Counted from the stretch's first letter, positions 21,275 through 33,745 are shown. The stretch is 64,000 nucleotides of DNA from Strongylocentrotus droebachiensis (GCA_035222895.1 JAVYIG010005400.1:62001-126000), one strand, 5' to 3'. The notes: generated by a model not told the origin, from the letters alone. Translations and numbers: made by a program.

Positions 21275-21378
21275 AACAATTTTTTTTTCTTCAATTTTTT
21301 TTCTTTTTGAATTTTCAATGATCACAAAAAATAAAGACAGACCACCTAATTCGTCCCCATGACGAATTAAATTTCTAG

Positions 21379-22013
21379 TTTAGAAATTCAAATTTAAGTC
21401 TAGTGTCAAACTTTGCTTACAGCTGCATTGACATGACTGTGTACAATCTATACATTTATTAAAGAGAAGTGTATAGAGTAATGATTAATGAGATAAAGTA
21501 TTTATTCTCTTTCTAGTGAGATATCTTTTCCTATATTGGGAAGTTTGTTTCTCTATCTATCTAGCACATAGTATATTCACTTCATTAAAGTAACATTAGA
21601 TACAGTCTATGTGATAAGGTTATATTCATGAACATGTAAATATTCCTGTATCTTGACTGACAAACCCTATCTTTTAGGCAACATGAGAGTACAAGAATGC
21701 ATTTGGTCTGAATACTGAAAACTTTTTTTCTTCATCTGCCTAATAGTCAATGTAAATAAAAGAGCAATTGTTTGGAATGAGATAACACACACATTTGTGG
21801 CTTTTGACCCACATTCATTGCTTCAGCCCAAACTTGGTACACAGGAATTTTGACAATACTTGGCAGCATGATTTTGAAAATGGTATCATTAGACAGGGCA
21901 TTAGTTTTATACGCACTGTATCAACATCTTACTATGTATTTTAAATTCAATTTCTCTCCTTGCTATCTAAGATTATTAGATAAGTGCTGCCGAAGAAGAC
22001 TCACTGTGATAAG
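21379..22013. other. Upstream region / 5' UTR of SQOR
   Basis: First non-transposon DNA after the Helitron stack, directly before the SQOR start codon. It should hold the promoter and 5' UTR. No TATA box, initiator or clear exon border can be named from sequence alone. Confidence 0.4.
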
Positions 22014-22106
22014 ATGGCTTTGTGCATGAAAGGTATCCTCACTTCTGTTTCTGTGATTGGAAGGCATATCAGGACTCTGAATTCAACTTCTTCTTTAAAG
22101 ACAAAG
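22014..22106 (+). CDS. SQOR: SQOR exon 1: mitochondrial presequence
   Basis: ATG at 22,014 opens 31 codons ending AAG before GTAAAT (donor 22,107). The peptide (MALCMKGILTSVSVIGRHIR, then TLNSTSSLKTK) has no acidic residue, several Arg/Lys and many Ser/Thr: a classic mitochondrial targeting sequence. It ends in phase 0, as does the acceptor of the exon at 34,617. Assignment to SQOR rests on strand, order, phase and the expected N-terminal presequence of this inner-membrane enzyme; no SQOR-specific motif lies in the exon itself. Intron 1 (22,107-34,616) is 12.5 kb and full of retroelements. Confidence 0.62.
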
Positions 22107-22195
22107 GTAAATTTGATAAGAAGGAGAATTAATATCTGTTTCCAACATTCTACACATTTTTTCTTTAAGTTTTCTTTAAGATGCATTGTAATGGG

Positions 22196-23030
22196 CTCTA
22201 CAAGTACTATTGATCATGAAATCCTTTTAGGAAAGATAACAAATTATGGAATACGAGGCATAGTATTACAATGGTTTCAAAGTTACCTTTCAAATCGATG
22301 GCAAGTCTTATGCTACAAGGAAATAATATCAAGTAGGAGAAGGATAACATATTGTGTCCCTCAAGCTTCAGTCCTCGGGTACACTTTGTTTTTACTATAT
22401 ATTAATGATTTACCATCTTCTACTAAATATTTTGAATTTAGATTATTTGCTGATGATTCAAACCTTTTCATACTTTTGATAGAAGACATATAAGATATAG
22501 ATATGAATGAAGTAATTAACAAATTTGTGGAAGTCCAAAAATGGTGTTTTGTTAACAAGTTGACAACAAACTTAAAGAAAACAAATTATATGCTCATTAA
22601 GGGACAAAGGCAATCATGTGAAATTAGGGGCATTTTAAAAGTGATACAGTGATAGATAGAGTCAGTGTAGCATCTTTCGTAGGAATTCAAATTGATGAAA
22701 CCTTGATGTGGAAGGAGCAAATTCAGAACATTAATAAGTGTATACAGAGGAAGATTGGACTGCTGTGTAAGTTGAGACACTATGTCCCTAAACACATTCT
22801 TATGCTCTTGGATAAATCCTTTATCCAGCCGCACATACTTTTTGGTATTGAAAATACAGCGGCCTTTACGCCGGCAAATACGGTAAGTTTATTTCTCAAA
22901 AGTGTAAAGAGGATAACAAGGTATATTGCCTTACTCCTTAATGTTAGTTTAATTCAGGATCAGTTATACAAACCTTACTCCATAATGTCATCTTGAGTAG
23001 GATAAGGCATGTTAACCTTACTCCTTGATG
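22196..23030 (+). pseudogene. LINE reverse transcriptase fragment in SQOR intron 1
   Basis: Encodes TIDHEILLGKITNYGIRG, then VPQASVLGYTLFLLYINDLP and the active site FADD (LFADDSNLF), then after stops and frameshifts the thumb region (KWCFVNKLTTNLKKTNYM, FVGIQIDETLMWKEQI, LLCKLRHYVP). This is a Jockey/CR1-group non-LTR RT lacking its N-terminal endonuclease. Multiple disruptions make it inactive. Confidence 0.75.
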
Positions 23031-23159
23031 TAAATGTGGTAGGACTTTCCAATGAAATTAAATGATGGTACCGAATGCATCATACTCTTATTTTGTTACC
23101 TTGAAATAAGTCCGCCTACTGATACAAGCCTAAATGACCTGGTCTGGTGGATTTTGTTG

Positions 23160-23640
23160 TTTTCATTAGACAAAATGGGGCAATGTCAGGAATATCACCC
23201 CTATGTATGGAATTGTCTTCTAGGGACCCTCCTGATATGTTCTGGTCCCTTTAGCGAAAAGGTTACATACATACTCTTGTGGTTAGGACAAGAGGGAATA
23301 CGAATATATAAGTATTGCGTAGAAGAGATCAAGGATCCCAAGGCTCTATTAGACGCCTTCACAAACCATTTTGAGCCAAAGTCCAATTTCAGACTTAGCA
23401 GATTTCAACTTCAGAAGTTCGAGCAGGAGCCATATGAGTGGATTGATGAGTGCATCACTATCAACAGCATTGGCAGGAACGAAGCCTTTGCTGACCTTGT
23501 TTTATGGTTGGGACCTAAAAGACCAGCAACACTAATGTCAAGGTTGATACAGGGGCTGAGGGAAATGTGCTACCCTTGCACATGCTCCGACAGATGTACC
23601 CAGATAAGGACAATGAGGAAGGTTTTCCGCTACTAAGTGA
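23160..23640 (+). pseudogene. Ty3/Gypsy gag-like fragment
   Basis: Encodes EEIKDPKALLDAFTNHFEPK then FQLQKFEQEP, DECITI and ADLVLWLG, the pattern of a retrotransposon gag capsid region (a 'length-of-arm' helix set before nucleocapsid). No zinc knuckle remains intact. It is collinear with the pol pieces that follow. Confidence 0.55.
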
Positions 23641-23739
23641 ACTGAAATGCATGTCAAAAGTCATAAAGTCGTATTTTTTTGTGAAAACATAGGTATCCAC
23701 ACCCTCGACTGTGAGTAAGGTGGTGCACATACACAGGCC

Positions 23740-24060
23740 ACCTTCTATGTGGTTGATGTGAACGGCCCTACGACTTTAAGGTTACCATCCTCTGAGGAGC
23801 TTCAACTAGTCACGTTGAAATGTGTGATTGAGCACTACATTCAGATCAAGAACAAGGACCACCTCAGGGAAATGTACCCTGATAACTTCAGGGTATTTCA
23901 AACTTCAAACTTCAAAGGGAATATCCCATTGTGATACTTTCAGATGTACTTCCAGTGGTTCACCCACCTAGGAGATATGTCACAGTTTGTGTTAAAGCTT
24001 GCAAACGTCACTGTACCCTTGAGGGATCTGATGAAGAAGGACGCAGAGTATGCATGTTAA
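23740..24060 (+). pseudogene. Ty3/Gypsy protease-RT junction with palm deletion
   Basis: Reads NKDHLREMYPDNFR, then VLPVVHPPRRY, the run-up to the RT palm in Gypsy elements, then jumps near 23,975 to FVLKLANVTVPLRDLMKKDA, which normally lies after the palm. The catalytic RT core is therefore deleted. Stops and small frameshifts are present. Confidence 0.65.
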
Positions 24061-25080
24061 GCCTTCCATCAATCTGTTTTTGAGAAGATCAAGATGATCT
24101 GCAAAGATGTCACCTTGGCATTTTTTTATCCCAAAAGAGAAGTGGTGCTAGAGGTCGATGCTTCTGGACGAGGGTTAGGAGCAGCCACATCGCAGTATGG
24201 TCATCCAATAGCATTTGCTTCCAAATCTTTGACAGATGTAGAACAACGCTATGCAGACAGAGATGCTTGTTGTGTTGTGTTTTCCTGTGAAAAGCTCTAT
24301 AAATACGGCAGGCCATTTGTTGTTCTGTCAGATCATAAGCCGTTGAAGATGAAACACTTAAAGAATCTTGGAGCGGCGCCACCCAGGTTGCAGAAAATGC
24401 TATTAAGGCTTCAAGGAAACAACTTGACGATTTCCAACAAGCCAGGACCAGAGATGCTTCTCTCAGATGCCATGTCAATGTTTAATCCACACCATGGTAG
24501 GCCCATAGAAGCCCCTATCAAAGTACACCTTGTCATGTTCTCCAATGAGAAACTGCAGGAAAGACACCAGGCTACGACGATCTTGCAGGGATGGCCTAGT
24601 GAAAGGAAACAAGTCAACAGGGCCCTACAAAAGTACTGGCCATTTAGGGGTGAACTGAGTCTTGCAGATTGTATCCTCCTCAAGGGGACCAGAGTAATCA
24701 TCCCGAAAGACATCAAGAATGAATACCTCAAGAAGAAACATGAGGCACACAAAACGGTAGTCAGATGTTGATTGAGAGCCAAGAGCTGTATATTCTTGCA
24801 CATGATAAACAAAGATCTCAAGATTTTGGTGAAGATGTGCTCCCAAGCACCAGAACCGCTCATGCCTCATAATGTACCAGACAGGCCCTGGCAGGTCATA
24901 GCCACTGAGTATCTCCTAAATAGTAAATGTATCTAAGTATCCTATTGTCAGGTGACCGTGGACAAGCCACAAGCAAAATCATTATTCTCCACCGGAAGGA
25001 GATATTTACAGAACATGGCATTCCGGAAAGAGTCATCTGCGACAATGGACAACGATACAGCAGAAATATACAGTAGGCTT
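24061..25080 (+). pseudogene. Ty3/Gypsy RNase H and integrase N-terminal part
   Basis: RNase H: VVLEVDASGRGLGAATSQYG, IAFASKSLTDVEQRYA, then VLSDHKPLK; the VDAS and DHKPL Asp residues are present. The downstream region has an H2C2-like zinc-binding stretch with losses, PDRPWQVIATEY and, near 25,000, GIPERVICDNGQRYS of the integrase core. It stops abruptly near 25,080 where a minus-strand LINE begins; the missing integrase continues at about 30,250. Confidence 0.78.
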
Positions 25081-25556
25081 GCGGTTGCACCATGTGAGAA
25101 AGGTATGATAAGGATGATTCACAGACATTTTCATTTTTTCGGCACGCAAGCGCCCGTGTGAGGGTATGACACACGTATAGGTATGGCGTTTTTTTTTTAA
25201 TCTAGCGAGCGCGCCCTGCGTGAGAGCCGTTTTCAGACCCTCCAAATGTGACGTCACGCCTAATGCGTGACACTTGGTAGCTCTGCATTTATATGGTGCC
25301 ATATATCTGTATAAGGCGCGAGCTCCTCCAATAAGGTTAGCATTTAAATTTAAATGTCTAAAGGAAGATGTGAGATTTTAGTGAAGCTTTGAAGTTGTCC
25401 AGGTTGTCAATTTCGCAAATTGATGATGAGAGGAAATTCCACAGGCGATGAGCAATAGAGGAAAATGCCCGGTCTCCATATCCCTTCAGATGAGTAATGG
25501 ACATCTGGAGTGTAAGGCCAGATTAGAGATGTCCAGGCGAAGATGATGCCACTCAA

Positions 25557-25846
25557 ATAACCACTTGACTTAACGCGTTCGTACCCCCCGTGCTACAGCA
25601 TTTTTGTACTGTACAAAAACCTGACAAACACTGTACACACAAAAAAGCCGGATTTTTTTTGGAAGAGCGCCATCTACTGTTCAAGACCTGTGTAACATCA
25701 TTGCAGTGCTAATTACACAGTAGGGCTTGACATAATGCAGTGCTACGGTCTTGAGAGTGCAATGCCCTAAGCATGTACATGTACGTGGTACGCACAGGCA
25801 TGTGAGAGCGAGAACTTAACATGTACGTGGTTAGCAGTCAAGTGGT
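25557..25846. mobile_element. MITE in LINE, TIR TAACCACTTGACT
   Basis: AACCACTTGACT at the left and AGTCAAGTGGTT at the right are inverted ends of a stretch of about 290 bp that breaks the LINE. Flanking TTAA (right) and ATAA (left) hint at a piggyBac-type TTAA target with one mutation, but this is weak. Confidence 0.5.
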
Positions 25847-27515
25847 TAAAAATGACACATATCCTGGGGTCTGACCATGAATTGCCTTAAATGTTAGCAG
25901 AAGGACCTTGAATTCAATTCTGCTCTTGACAGGAAGCCAATGTAGCTGAGGCAGGACAAGAGAGATGTGATCATGCTTCCTCAGCCCAGTAAGCAAACTT
26001 GCTGCTGCATTCTGTACAGCTTGAAGTCTGTTCAAGGTTGCAGAAGGAAAGACTGTTACATTAATCAAGTCTAGAGGAAATAAGTGAATGGATAAGCTTT
26101 CTGCTACCATCCTCGTAAGCAATGGTCTAATTGCTGCAATGTTACAAAGCTGGAAGTAAGCAGTCTGACCTACCTGTGAAATATGCCTGTCCGTTTTCAT
26201 GGACTGATCGAAGTAGACCCCAAGGTTACGGGTGCTTACCGATGGATAAACAGACACATTGCCAACTTGGAGGTCCATGGAGCTGATCTTGTTCCTCATG
26301 TTTGGTGAAGAAATGATAAGGTATTTAGTCTTGTCATCATTAGTTTCATGAAAATTCTTCACCATCCATTGACGGATATCGACAAGGCACGAGGTCATCC
26401 TTGCAGCTATGGCCTTTTCATCAGTTGCCACTCTTGGATCAAATGTCACATACAGCTGAGTGTCATCTGCGTAGAAGTAGACTTGTAGACCATGTTGGCG
26501 GGCTAAGTTCCCAAGAGGGGAAGTGTACAACGTGATTAGTATCGATCCGAGGACGGAACTCTGTGGAACGCTGTAGGTCAAGCTTCATCCGACACAGTTC
26601 TATTGATGTTCACAGCCTGTCGTCTGCAGTGAAGATATGACCTGAATTATTTCAGGGCAGTGTCATCGACCTTTGAGTCCTGTTGCAGCCTCTGGAGAAG
26701 GACTTTGTGATAAATTGTATCAAATGCAGCAGATAAGTCCATAAGAATTACCATAACTGCTTTCTTGTTGTCGGCTGCCCTCATGTCATTAGATATTTTC
26801 AGAAGAGCATTCTCTACGCTGTGAAGCTTCTTGTACGCAGACTACATGGCAGGAAGGTCATAGTCCTGAAGGTGTGATGTCAGTCTTTTGGCGACTACTT
26901 TCTCAAGGACTTTGGCGAGGAAAGGCAGGTTAGATATAGGCTGATAACTGCTCATCTCATCACGATCTAGGGATGACTTCTTCAGTACAGGAGTATCATG
27001 AGCAGATTTCAGTTCTTTCGGAAACTTCCCTTCCTTGTAGAGAAGCATTGACTATCTTTGAGATAAGCATGGCCATCAAGTCATCATTTTCCATTACAAT
27101 TGAGGTAGGAATCGGATCCAGGAAGCATGACTCAGCAGTGGTCCTTCAAACGACTCCATGTACCTCTAGCGGACTTGTGGGTGCGAGTGTAGTCCTCACT
27201 GCATGAGGAGGTTACATCGTTGTCTAACTTTACTCCATTAATAAAGACATATCTGACTGCAAGTTGCATCTAATAGACTAAATCTTACCAATGAAATACA
27301 TTGAGAATTTATAGGCTAGATCATCAGGTGAGGAATGATGTGCCATAGTTGATTCAGTCCTTCGGTGCAGGAGCTTGTTGATAATGGCGTAGAGAGCCTC
27401 TTGGTCATTTCCACAATCAACTATGAGTTCATTGTAGTAGTCTGCTCTAGCATCAGTAAACAATTCCTTGACTTGATTTCTCTGCTTTCTGAAGATTTCC
27501 TTATCAACTAAAGCC

Positions 27516-28702
27516 AATCAGCGATATTTTGTGGTTCTCAATGGGAATCGCAGCAGATGGCGCAGACAGAAAAATGGCCTACCATAAGGAAGTGTGCTCG
27601 CACCGTTACTCTTTAACGTGTACACGAATGACCAACCGATCCATCCAAACACCAGGAGCTTCCTCTACGCCGATGATCTCTGCATCGCCACCCAGAACCA
27701 GTCTTTTGTGAAGTTGGAGGAGTCCCTCAGTGATGCCCTGGCCGGTCTCATCCCATACTATGCGACCAACCACCTGAGAGCTAACCCTGATAAAACTCAG
27801 ATAAGCGCATTCCACCTCAAGAACAGGGATGCCAACCATCAACTAAGGATCAGCTGGTATGGGAAAAGGCTGAAGCACACTTCCAACCCAGTCTACTTAG
27901 GCGTCACACTCGATCGCTCCCTTACCTACAAGAACCACATTGCCAACACAAAGGCAAAAGTTGGAGCCCGCAACAGCATCCTCAAGAAGCTAGCCAACAC
28001 CAACTGGGGGACTGATGCCAGAACAATCCGGACGACAGCCCTCGCTCTTTGCTTCTCTGCTGCGGAGTATGCATCACCAGTATGGAGTATGCACCCAAGA
28101 TTGACCCAGCTCTAAATTCATCTTGCAGAGCGATCACTGGATGCCTTAGGCCAACTAAAGTAGAAGACATCTACCTGCTCTGCGGTATTGCCCCTCCACA
28201 CGTCAGAAGGTTGGTCTTGTCCCAGAAAGAAAAGGACAAACAAGAAAACAATCCACTCCACCCACTCTTCGAACAACAGCCAGTGGGCAAGCGGCTCAAA
28301 TCCAGACACAGCTTTCTGCACTCTGTAGAGCCTCTTAATACTAGCCCTCACAACCAAAGGATGACTTTGTGGTCTAACCACCTTCAGACCACTCCACATA
28401 AACTCTCCCTCAGCCCGAAGGAATCCCTCGCAACTGGCCCCAGTGAGACTTGGCCTACCTGGCTTAGCCTCAACCGCCTAAGAACTGGCTACGGTCGATG
28501 CAGAGACCTAATGCAGAGGTGGGGTCTAGGAGACGAACAAACGGCATGTGAATGCGGCCAGGAGCAGACAATGGAACACCTGCTAGTCTGCCCACTCCTG
28601 CCAGAGCCATGCACCCAAGATGACCTGGAAGCCGTGAATTGCCGTGCCAAAGCCTGTGTGGACCCCTGGACGGGATTTGTGTAGTGACTCGATAAGAAGA
28701 AG
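27516..28702 (+). pseudogene. LINE with 10-bp target duplication
   Basis: AACTAAAGCC is present at 27,506-27,515 and 28,703-28,712. Between them is a 5'-truncated + strand LINE: RT from LAPLLFNVYTND through active site SFLYADDLCIA and NHLRANPDKTQISAF, VYLGVTLDRSLTYKNH, CRAITGCLRPTKVED, ending RLRTGYGRCRDLMQRWGLGD and ECGQEQTMEHLLVCP (a C-x-C...H-x4-C knuckle). One frameshift near 28,050 splits it. The 3' end is 'gataagaagaag'. It is the youngest insertion in this nest. Confidence 0.82.
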
Positions 28703-30239
28703 AACTAAAGCCTTGGTCCACCTCCATCGTCATTGTACCAAGGGAATGCCGGCTGTTCCACAATAACACATGTTTCCAACGGAGCATGTTTATCCAGCAA
28801 TTCCCTCAGCATTACATTATACTGGTGAACTAAGTCATCAACAGCACCACAGGAGTTTGAAAGTAGAATTTAATCTTCAATATTCAGTCTAAACTGAGCT
28901 GGATTGATATACTTCATCTTATGGTAGGTGATCTTCTTCTTCACAGGCTTAGGTTTCTCTAGCTGAAGGAGACAGTGGACCGAGCTGTGATCTGATATAG
29001 AGTCCTGGACAAGAACTGAAATAATGTTCTCGGCATCAATGCGGGTGATGACTAGATCTAGAATGTGACCTGATTCATGAGTAGTTTCGTCCACTTTTTG
29101 CTGCAGATTATGATCAAGGAGTAGTCTCTGCAAAGTTCTGGTGTCACTAGATTATCCCAGTGCACCTTTCAGTCTCCAAGAAAAAAACAGTTTCCCCGTG
29201 AACAAGGAATGCCTATCCAGCATAGTTGAAAACTCTTGGATGAACTCAGTGAACGTAGAACTGTTACTGCATGATGGTCATGGACAATAAACCAGAATTA
29301 CATTGTACTTCACACTAAAGTGGGACAGTTCAGTTTCCATACATACTTGGTACTAAGAGCTTTAAAGCACAAGCTTGACTTGACAAGAGACCTACACCAC
29401 TACCCCTGCGATACTTTCGAGGGACATGTACAGTCTGTATACAGACGGAGTTACTCTGGCCGCGTTCTAATGCTCACTACACTTTAACCCGGTTTCAGTC
29501 AATGCTAAAACATCTACATCATGATCAATCGGATGATCCTTAATCAAATCAGATTTATTACATGCTGATTGACAGTTCATCAGTCCAAGAGTAAACAGGA
29601 CATGTGCAGCAGAATGAGAAGTACACTTCCTAGTTTTTTTTTCTCACTCGGAAGAATCTTCTTACCACCTCGGCAGCCCCTATGTCCGTTGCGCCTCTTC
29701 TGTATTCCGAAGGCCTCCATTTGTCCATAAGTAGAAGATGGAAGTTTGCACTGATGTGAATTCATACCTTTCCATATGACTTCAGTTCACCAGTGCTATA
29801 TTGGATATGAGGGGATAGTCCTTGGGTAGAGCTATTGTCATTGGTACTGAATAGAAGTTACACAATAGACAATAGACCACTGCCTGAACATCCCATTGTT
29901 GTTCTGCTTGATTGCTCATGAAAGGCACATAATTCAAGTCACTTCAACTCTAGAACATGACACGTTGAGGTACATATGGGACAAGCAGGCAAGTACAAGT
30001 GAAATGAGTCCACAATCAGAAAAAGTTGATACCAAGACTTCTGAATGGCTGAGATTCCAAAATCAATCAACAACTGTCCTGTGGTATCCAAACATCATAC
30101 TAGTCTAATTGAGGCACTCACAAACTCACAAATCACAAAAGACAATGCAAACAAATAGAGGAGCCAAAAACTGGGTCGCCAGCATAGGGTGCACACACAT
30201 CAGAGAGAGAGAGGCGAGGAAGAGGAGAAGGGGGAGGCT

Positions 30240-30760
30240 TGGGAGACCTGGAAAGAGTGCCTTAAAAGCATTCTTTAAAGACTGGAATTTCCAACACATC
30301 ACCTCAAGCCCTAGATACCCCCAATCAAATAGTAACAAAACAGTAAAGAAAGTGATCAGCTGACTAACTGCTAGGTAGAAAAATCCAATCAATCTTACTT
30401 GTGATATCTGCTAATCCTGAAAAAGACACAACTCGCAGACGTCTTCAGTTTCGACAGGATGAACAGGAAAGGTATTTTGATCGGTCGATCATGACCCTTC
30501 TCCATCCGGAGCCGATACAGGATGTAAGGATTCAAGACAATGTAAATTGAATCCTTTAATGGCAGCCAGGGGTCATCAAGGGCAGTAGATCTGAACCAAG
30601 CTTGTACGATGTGAGAATGCCAGATTGCTACATCCTCCGCATAACCTGCAAAAGGCAACAGCCTGACAGAATAAGAGAAGTGCACAAAATCCAACTGATC
30701 AAAGAGAACACTATGCCACTCGACATGGGTTTCGGATACACAAACCAGATCGCTTAGATT
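30240..30760 (+). pseudogene. Ty3/Gypsy integrase C-terminal part
   Basis: FKDWNFQHITSSPRYPQSN is the integrase core region following the CDNGQRY block at 25.0 kb, with the L2-like LINE lying exactly between the two. Further on, FRQDEQERYFDR and a block ending EPSLYDVRMPDCYI match the C-terminal region. Frames shift several times. No LTR was identified on either side. Confidence 0.65.
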
Positions 30761-30769
30761 GGTAACCAG

Positions 30770-32235
30770 ACACAGAGAAAAAGAAAAGTGAAATGACATC
30801 AACAAAAACGAACCACAAAAATTATAATAATGTTGTGTCCACACCATACTACCCAATATCTATCACTAATATAACCAAATTTATAAATATCGCGCTCTGT
30901 GTGAGCGATATATTATAAGGTGTTGAAAGGACATACTTGAAGAGTTGACACAATGGTGGATTGGAAATACAAAACAAAAGAAGTTGGTGACTGCTATCCT
31001 AAACAGAATTATAATAATAATGATATGTGCCTTTATAGCTCCTAACACTTACTTTATCGGAAGTCTCTAAAGCATTCTACAATAATGCAGCATAATTATC
31101 CTGCATGGCTTTAGCAGAGCACCTGGGTGGAGTGCAGCACAATGTGGATGAATTTCTTGCTGAAGGAACTCACGACCTTATGATTGAAATACGAGAGTCA
31201 GAACCACTACCACTAACCCCTGCCAAGAGAAAGGAGTAAAATATTGAAAAAAATATATCAGATATTTGAAATTTGCCTAAAAGAAAAACTATTTAAATGA
31301 GCCAATCTGATTGAAGGTGGTAACACTACATTTATGCATACATGTAAACAGAACACAACTAGTAAGTACTACTACTAACTACCTCCCTAAAGAACTGTTC
31401 ATAATTTCAAAACCCTTCAAATGTATCACAATGTCATCTTAATACCACAACATTTCGACCTGTACGATAAACGAAAACACAGTAACGACCTGCAGTGTAC
31501 CGATGAAAATAATACCTTTGATTTCCACATCGAAAAATCAAAGCAAAGCCCCAATCCAAGTGTAGCATGATTAGTTGAAACACGCGCACAAAATTAATAT
31601 GCACGGTATATGCGCTGTATGTAACAATGAAAAATGTACATAACAATGGAATATACTAACGAACCAGACAGAACCGGTTAGGACATGTCTGCATAGCCAG
31701 ACAGCGACTCTAAACACGTACAAATAGATGCATAAAACGTTATTAATGCAAAAGTTAAAAATCGTGACATTTGGTCACTACAGATGTAACAAAATCTTAT
31801 CCTGTCCCAGAAAATCAAGATATCTATATTATAATTTGAGTAATGAAATCCTTTAAAATGTAAAAACTTTAAGGGTGCTGCACACCTCGGGCTGAAAAAA
31901 TGCCACTTGTCATTCGTTATGACGGCAGATTGTTCAAAAGGCTGGGATTTTTAAAATAAGTTGTTTGAAATATAAAAACTCAAAATAGTTCATGAGAGAG
32001 GATGCATGGTAACAGATTTCGGAACTTGCGCTGTACAGCAAATGTTCACTCTTCAAATTGAAATTGAGGATAACAAAATTAGCGATACCTTCAGCATGTA
32101 TTTTAAGGAATGGTTCCGCGGGAGAAAATTTCTGTACTGGTCTATGAGATTTTGTCACTGCAACTTTTTCACCAATAACTGTAATAAGCAACAAGTACTG
32201 TTGCGTTTGCTGGTGCCTTCATCTACGAGGAAAGC
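30770..32235. other. SQOR intron 1, nothing recognised
   Basis: AT-rich intronic DNA. Short ORFs lack motifs. Some text near 31,010-31,220 ('taataataatgatatgtgcctt') resembles a LINE 3' end, without enough to call it. Confidence 0.4.
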
Positions 32236-32396
32236 GACAATCTGATTAGATTTTGGGTTAGTGGGTCGATTAAGGTCTTATGATTCAACTTATGAAATTC
32301 TGACTATTAGCCTTGTTATTATCGCGCTATCTCAAAAACCACAAGAGAAATGAGGCTCAAACTTGGTGACGGCATGTGTCCTCATAGGTCTGTCTT

Positions 32397-33745
32397 CATC
32401 AGCCTGAGTTGGCCAAATAGCCCGCTATTTTGTGATCTGGGAAATTAGCCCAAAGTTACAAATCACGTCTTCATCAGCTCGGACCTCAAGAAATTTGCTC
32501 AGTGTTCGCGCATGCTTAGTGCGAGATGGACCCTTCAAGCTAACAAATTAGTTTATTAAAATACTGACCTGCTCCAGGGTCCAGTGAGACATAATACTAC
32601 CCAATTCAAACATGTACAACTTAAAGATACTATGTCCCTTTTGCAGCCAACATCAAATTCTGTAGAACTTTGTAGGAATTATGAATATGTCAAGTATTTC
32701 CTATCTGTGAAATTTAAACATTAGCAGTGTCCTAGTATTCAAATTATGCAAGGAAACTTGTTTACCTTCTAGACTTCACTGTCAGTTACTATTGAGTGAC
32801 TGACTGACATCTCTTTTTCTTTGGTAATAACATACAGTACATAAATGAGCTGTAACAGATAAATGAGCATTTGTCTACATTAATAACCCACTACTTGAAA
32901 TGGCAAAAATTTAACTGATTGAATCTTTGTTCAGCACAAAATGTACGACCATTCGGTAAAAGGGTCTGAAAATCAGACTTTAACCTAGCTGATTGCAATC
33001 ACTTAAGTCGATTCGACATTTAATGGCCGTTATTTCCCAACTAAAAGTTCTAAATTAGTATTGTCTTTCAAATGCCGTTGGCGTTTAACCTTTTCATTTT
33101 TTTGGCCTGCAAATGGGACGTACAGTACCTTTAAAATAATCGGACAGAATCCAGAATAACCAAAAATACCCCACCAAAACGTATGTCCGTTGGTCGCCAG
33201 CTCGCCATGGTACCATTTATTGCAGTCTCCTCCGTTAATATTTGTGACCAGTTCATGAATTTGCCAATGCATTGCAACCAGAGAACGTTGACGTGGTTAT
33301 TTGTATGCTTCTACTACTTGCTCTTTTTCGCTTGGTGGGGTATTCTACAGTTGTTCTGAAATAACTTGTATATCTTTGATAAAACGATGAATAATTTACT
33401 ATGATTAATTCAAAGTCTGCACGCAGCAATTGTAAACAAGTACTAGTAACAGCAGTGTATACACAAAGATTTTCTAGCTAACAGCTGATGGCTTGTGAAG
33501 CGTTCGTGCATAGAAAAACTAGTGCCGGAAACGGTAGGATATCGTCATGCATACCTTGATCGATAAGTCTTCCTGAGTCTTCGGGCTGGTGAAGCCGGAC
33601 CACAAATAGCTGGCTATTTGGCAAACTAGCCCAAGATATCTTGGGAAGATTTCCCGAGCAAATAGCCCGTTATTTCGTGATTTGGCTAATTTCCCGGATC
33701 AGAAATAGTGGGTTATTTGGCCAACTTGGGCTGATGAAACAGGCC
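32397..33745. mobile_element. Mariner-like element, TA target
   Basis: Ends GGTCTGTCTTCATCAGCC and GGCTGATGAAACAGGCC lie next to TA on both sides (32,395 and 33,746). Inverted repeats extend about 60 bp, including GTTGGCCAAATAGCCCGCTA and its near complement. No transposase. The interior contains the dispersed repeat shared with 13.2 kb. Confidence 0.6.

Larger units (their letters stand above)
9751..21378 (+). mobile_element. Helitron-like element B, outermost copy
   Basis: 5' end TTAGGTGGTCTGTC (9,751) starts a 5' hairpin; 3' end has ACAGACCACCT, the hairpin AATTCGTC-CCCAT-GACGAATT and CTAG (21,375-21,378) followed by T. An A precedes the 5' end. CTAG, a subterminal hairpin and A|T insertion are Helitron features. 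The element's own sequence is 9,751-9,835 plus 19,255-21,378, less an insert of about 760 bp; everything between is nested insertions. It is non-coding, without Rep/helicase. The pairing of these two ends is inferred from subfamily match and sequence continuity. Confidence 0.65.
25081..29800 (-). pseudogene. L2/CR1-like LINE inserted in Gypsy integrase
   Basis: Read right to left: basic RRNGHRGCRGGKK (about 29,690); endonuclease segment (HILDLVITR, SISDHSSVHC, 28,870-29,560); RT fingers (YQPISNLPFLAKVLEKVVAK), LIMDLSAAFDT, active site YFYADDTQLY (26,460-26,500) and C-terminus HISLVLPQLHWLPVKSRIEF. The 3' tail ('gcgccttatacagatatatg' on the minus strand) lies near 25,290-25,320. Stops and frameshifts show decay. 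Two later insertions split it: a MITE (25,557-25,846) and another LINE (27,516-28,702). It splits the Gypsy integrase. Confidence 0.8.

Noticed and set aside
23160-30760. Functional LTR retrotransposon
   Set aside because: RT palm missing, many stops, no LTRs recognised, integrase split.
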